Shown here piece by piece: positions 60,574-64,000 of a stretch of 64,000 nucleotides of DNA. The translations under genes and the position numbers were made by a program. This DNA is from Tanypteryx hageni. Lineage: Eukaryota; Arthropoda; Insecta; Odonata; Petaluridae. Position 1 is the first letter of the stretch, and each line of letters begins with the position of its first letter. Under the pieces are notes generated by a model. That model searched no databases and was not told where the DNA came from. It saw only the letters and a program-made list of their open reading frames with translations. The stretch lies in NCBI GenBank assembly GCA_028673005.1, contig CM054116.1, positions 82,100,572 to 82,164,571 on the forward strand. The letters run 5' to 3'.

Positions 60574-62604
60574 CCCATTAGCGCCGGCTAGATAATGGCC
60601 GGGAAAATTGTTCTAATTCATTCCCTGGTGAGATGAATACATAATGAAAATATGTACTAAAGAATTTTAATGAAATTCAATTTATTTTTTAAGAAAAATT
60701 AGCATTATCAAATGAGAAAGTTAGGCAGATACGTGGTAGAACATTAACTTATTTTTTCAATCTAGACCATTGTTTTACATAATACAGTGGTTCAACGATA
60801 TCATAGTTTATTAGGATAGAGCAGATATTGTTGTATTTCCACTTTACACACAATATGGCATTATTCTCATCAAAAAGGTAATCGTAGTTCCTCTGTTCTT
60901 TTTTTTTTATTTCCTTTGAAGATTATCTCTTACAGTTCCCATTGCTTTAATTGTTTTCTTTTTGAGATACACCAGTAATGCATAAGTGGTGGAATAATTA
61001 TCGAAGAAAATCGCGTGATTTGAGGGATTTGTGATTCAACAAATTGATCATCACGATAATAGCGTCTACAGTTAAATATTTGGAATGTTCCGGCTGTTTA
61101 TTATTTTTTCCACAGTAAACATCAAAGACAACAATACCCAGAAGAACTCTTCGACATTCAGTTTTTGTACCCAAACATTACAGCTTTTCCTTTGATAAAT
61201 TGTTTTGCTGGATTGTGTCCGAAATACTTCACCATGGATTCATTCTGATGTCTTTGTGGAAGGAACCCATTGGCAAAAACTTTTTATAAGCATATTCATA
61301 AGTGGCCTAGTTTTGAACATTCGGTCTTGAGAGTTCCCTATTTTGCTATTATTAGCCATGTGCAACAGCCGTTTTATTTTAAAATATCGATTTCGTGAGA
61401 TACTATAGTAAATAAATGAAACTCCCAGGTCCTCATCTAGAGACTAGTACATTCGCTCTTGTAGTTAACAATTATAACATGTCAGAAAAAAACAGCAAAA
61501 ATGTTCACATTTCATTCACACTAATTTTGAAGGCATGATGGATTTTCTGTTGTGCATATAAAATAATTTAGTCACAAACATATTGTACGATTTCATCACT
61601 AAGAAGCTTTTCAAATATATCTCTCGGAGACAAATCTTTCATTTCATTTATAACAGTATGAAATTTATCAGTTAACATACTATCATTTGTTCCAAAAGCA
61701 GAATATATAGGTAGTTTTTTATAACCATATTGGCTTCACATAGACAAACAATTCATCAAACACAAGCAGATTCATTTCCTTTTATATCCTCTTTGACTTA
61801 TTTCTTAGTAGCATTATCTTCTTTATTAATTATCAAGAACCAAGACTTCAATGAAACTGGGAATATCTTGCGGTAGTGAATAAGGTCTACATAAAACTTC
61901 ATCATCAAATTCCTCACAGTCCGTCAGTTCATCCAAATTTGGTGGAATAATACTGACTTAAAACTCTTCAGCATTTTTCATAATCATTGGATTCTACATT
62001 CATTATAGCAAGAACGGCCTCCTCCAGTCCATTAAGTTTTTTTTCTCTAGAAAAAACCCTTTCATCCATGGTAAATTGTATATAGTTTATTCCAATATTG
62101 TAGCTACAATGCAAAATCAATTACACGTATAAGTGCCTAACGGCATAAAATAACTTGAAAAATAACACATAAATTATACAAATAAATATAATATGATTTT
62201 TATTTACAGTAAATTATAGTATTTATAATCAAATCCTTTTTACACAAGTTATAAAATTCTGTTATTTACATTAATTCATCACACATTTCTTTGTAGCTAC
62301 ACGCACATTTTTTTCGTGCTTTTTGTTTGGTGGTCAACTAAAGACTAAACATATATCAATGATTAGGTCAGGCTCAACCCTGTGGAATTTACTCATCATG
62401 AAAAAAGAACTTATATTTTGTGGAAGTAACTAAGTTCTTTTTTTATAAAGACTAAACATTTCCAATAAAGTAGTATACGTGTAAATAGTCTCCGAGACTT
62501 CCCCCATTTGTACAAAAATATAAACGGAAAGACATTGTAATATATTTCGGCACAATATGAGTTCAACTAGCCGTCCTCAAACATGGACGGCCGGCACTAA
62601 TGGG
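60574..62604 (-). mobile_element. Degenerate piggyBac (PGBD-like) element, 2.0 kb
   Basis: Left end CCCATTAGCGCCGGC; right end, reverse complemented, CCCATTAGTGCCGGC, 14 of 15 matching. TTAA follows the right end (62605-62608); the left site is ATAA (60570-60573), one base changed. A broken PGBD-type transposase runs on the minus strand inside. The left end stops 33 bases from the 3' splice site of the receptor TM2 exon, within its upstream intron. Confidence 0.85.
60830..62070 (-). pseudogene. PGBD-type piggyBac transposase, degenerate
   Basis: Blocks in order on the minus strand: MDERVFSREKKLNGLEEAVL (about 62070), PPNLDELTDCEEFDDEVL (about 61950), LSPRDIFEKLLSDEIVQYV (about 61640), and DESMVKYFGHNPAKQFIKGK followed by FGYK (about 61240), which carries one of the catalytic Asp positions of the family. 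Many stops and shifts; not functional. The order matches PGBD3/4-like insect piggyBac transposases. Confidence 0.8.
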
Positions 62605-62608
62605 TTAA

Positions 62609-64000
62609 CAAAGAAAATAACCTTCAGTGGCTAAGCAGGAATACTATTAATTAATAAAAGTCGTGTTTTTGCTAAACTCTCTTCATCCAAACTATGTAAT
62701 AAATATCTTCTCCGTAATATTTGAGTTTTGTATGTAATAATACTAAAGTGTATCTTAGCATTAGATATTTTGTTTTGAACGGGAAAAATAGATCGTTCCG
62801 TCAGAAATGTTTATCTGAAAGCGAGATTTCTTTTAAAATTCGTTTTAAAAGGTTTTTAATACTATATTTCCGAGTAGTTGCGTCTTCTTTCTATCATGAA
62901 ATTGCGATAAAATAAGCAAGGTAATGATGAAAAATTATGAATGTGTAACTATAGCAGTCTCGATAACCCCAGGTAAACGGGAGCCAACTCGGATTATTGA
63001 ATACTCAGATCACACGGAATTATTAGGAAGAGAACATCCACTGGAAATGCCTTGAGTTGCTGCTCCACGTAAAGATATGCCGTCTATAGTGCCACCGCCA
63101 CCTCACTGTGGATTGTTGATTGCTACTTTCTTCTTCATCAGATGTCATGTCCATGTCATCTCACACCACTATTATAATTGCATCGTTTGTTAGTTCGCAC
63201 TGTTCGTCACTATCTTACCATTCTTTTACGTAATTTTCTTTCATACTTTCACATACCTACAGCTATCTCATTAGACTTGTTCGCTTCTCTCCGCCATATA
63301 CATATTCATTTTCCTGATTTTCCTCGTAATTTTCGTGTTAATTTATTTCATTGTTTTTTACTCGCTTTTCAGGATTTTCGCAACGATTTTTAAACATCTC
63401 AGAATTTATTTGCGACCATGAATCTCATAACCAATAAATCACATCTTTTCATATTGTTTTTTTTTTCAGGAGTTCCACTAAGGCTTCTTCCCCTTATACA
63501 TCTCCCGAAAGAAAACTCATCAGTTACCTATAATATATCTAGCACTATTTGGTCCATTGACTGAATAAGGCTGGTAACGGTGGGAGGAAAAAAACATTGC
63601 TTTAATATCACCACTACACAATTCCTCTTCATCTGGGTGCAGGGGCGGCCCGAGGTATTTTGTCGCACCGGGCAGCCACCCGTCTCGTCTGTGCCTCATA
63701 GGATAGTGTAACGCACGGGCGGGCGTAGCGCTATTTCTACCACCACCTAAGATTTTCCAAGGGTCAGGACCTCGCGAGGGTTCTTGCCCTTGGGGCGTTG
63801 AGAGGAATAAAGAAAAACACCAATCGTGGAACGCACAAAATTCATAAGCACGGTGGAGATAGTGATAATGAAGAAAGCATAAATTCTTTCTAAAATAAAA
63901 ATAGAATGTTTCCAAAGAAAAAAAATGTCTGGATGATGTAAGATCTTTTTGCGAATTAATACTTGTAAGCAATGTTCCCTCTAATTTTTTAAGGTTCTTC
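62609..64000. other. Upstream receptor intron or flank; TM1 exon not found
   Basis: No exon for the receptor N-terminus or TM1 was seen. Near the right edge CAGGGGCGGCCCG at 63640-63652 looks like a hAT terminus whose partner would lie past the window. The minus open frame at 63520-63972 runs through this terminus and is not taken as a gene. Confidence 0.5.

Noticed and set aside
63520..63972. 150-residue minus open frame at the right edge
   Set aside because: Passes through a hAT-like terminus, has no domain, and does not resemble the missing TM1 exon.

Overview
The window looks like a piece of an arthropod nuclear genome, most likely an insect. It is AT-rich, has spliced genes with GT-AG introns, and is crowded with DNA transposon relics (hAT, piggyBac, Tc1/mariner- or pogo-like MITEs). 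No bacterial-style operons, rRNA or CRISPR arrays are visible. Two protein-coding genes of the host can be assembled, both on the minus strand. All exon joins were made by hand from splice sites, reading phase and family conservation.

Gene 1 (22206 down to 13641, nine coding exons plus a probable 5' UTR exon) is a complete secreted family-18 chitinase of about 515 residues: signal peptide, GH18 domain with intact catalytic motif, Pro/Thr linker and one six-cysteine CBM14 chitin-binding domain. A TATA-like box and a 5' UTR intron lie upstream. Its introns hold a tRNA-derived SINE with perfect 12-bp target duplications, hAT remnants and MITEs.

Gene 2 (60540 down to 36363, five exons seen) is a peptide-hormone GPCR of the AKH/ACP/corazonin/GnRH receptor superfamily. 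TM2 to the C-terminus is in the window; the N-terminus and TM1 must lie past the right edge. It has DRL in place of DRY, a tandem CAGCAG splice acceptor before TM6, and a poly-alanine C-tail. The intron between TM6 and TM7 is about 17.6 kb and is packed with repeats.

The left 13 kb contains transposon debris. Its centre is a ZMYM1/DUF4371-type hAT (minus strand, about 6.46-13.09 kb) split by a 3405-bp BED-type hAT (7058-10462) with perfect 8-bp target duplications. A second copy of the inserted hAT lies inverted at 30559-34095 and carries about 71 bp of the first copy's host flank, so it was copied together with its neighbourhood. From 22.6 to 36.3 kb no host gene is seen, only MITEs, a LINE fragment, a 174-bp tandem duplication and an 82-bp-arm hairpin.

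The most unusual structure is at 47.2-52.0 kb, inside the large receptor intron: five units of about 0.7-0.9 kb in alternating orientation, separated by a recurring 40-bp junction element and lying inside a member of another repeat family. Two other members of that family (43.5 and 52.5 kb) face each other. Transcripts through this intron could fold into very long hairpins.
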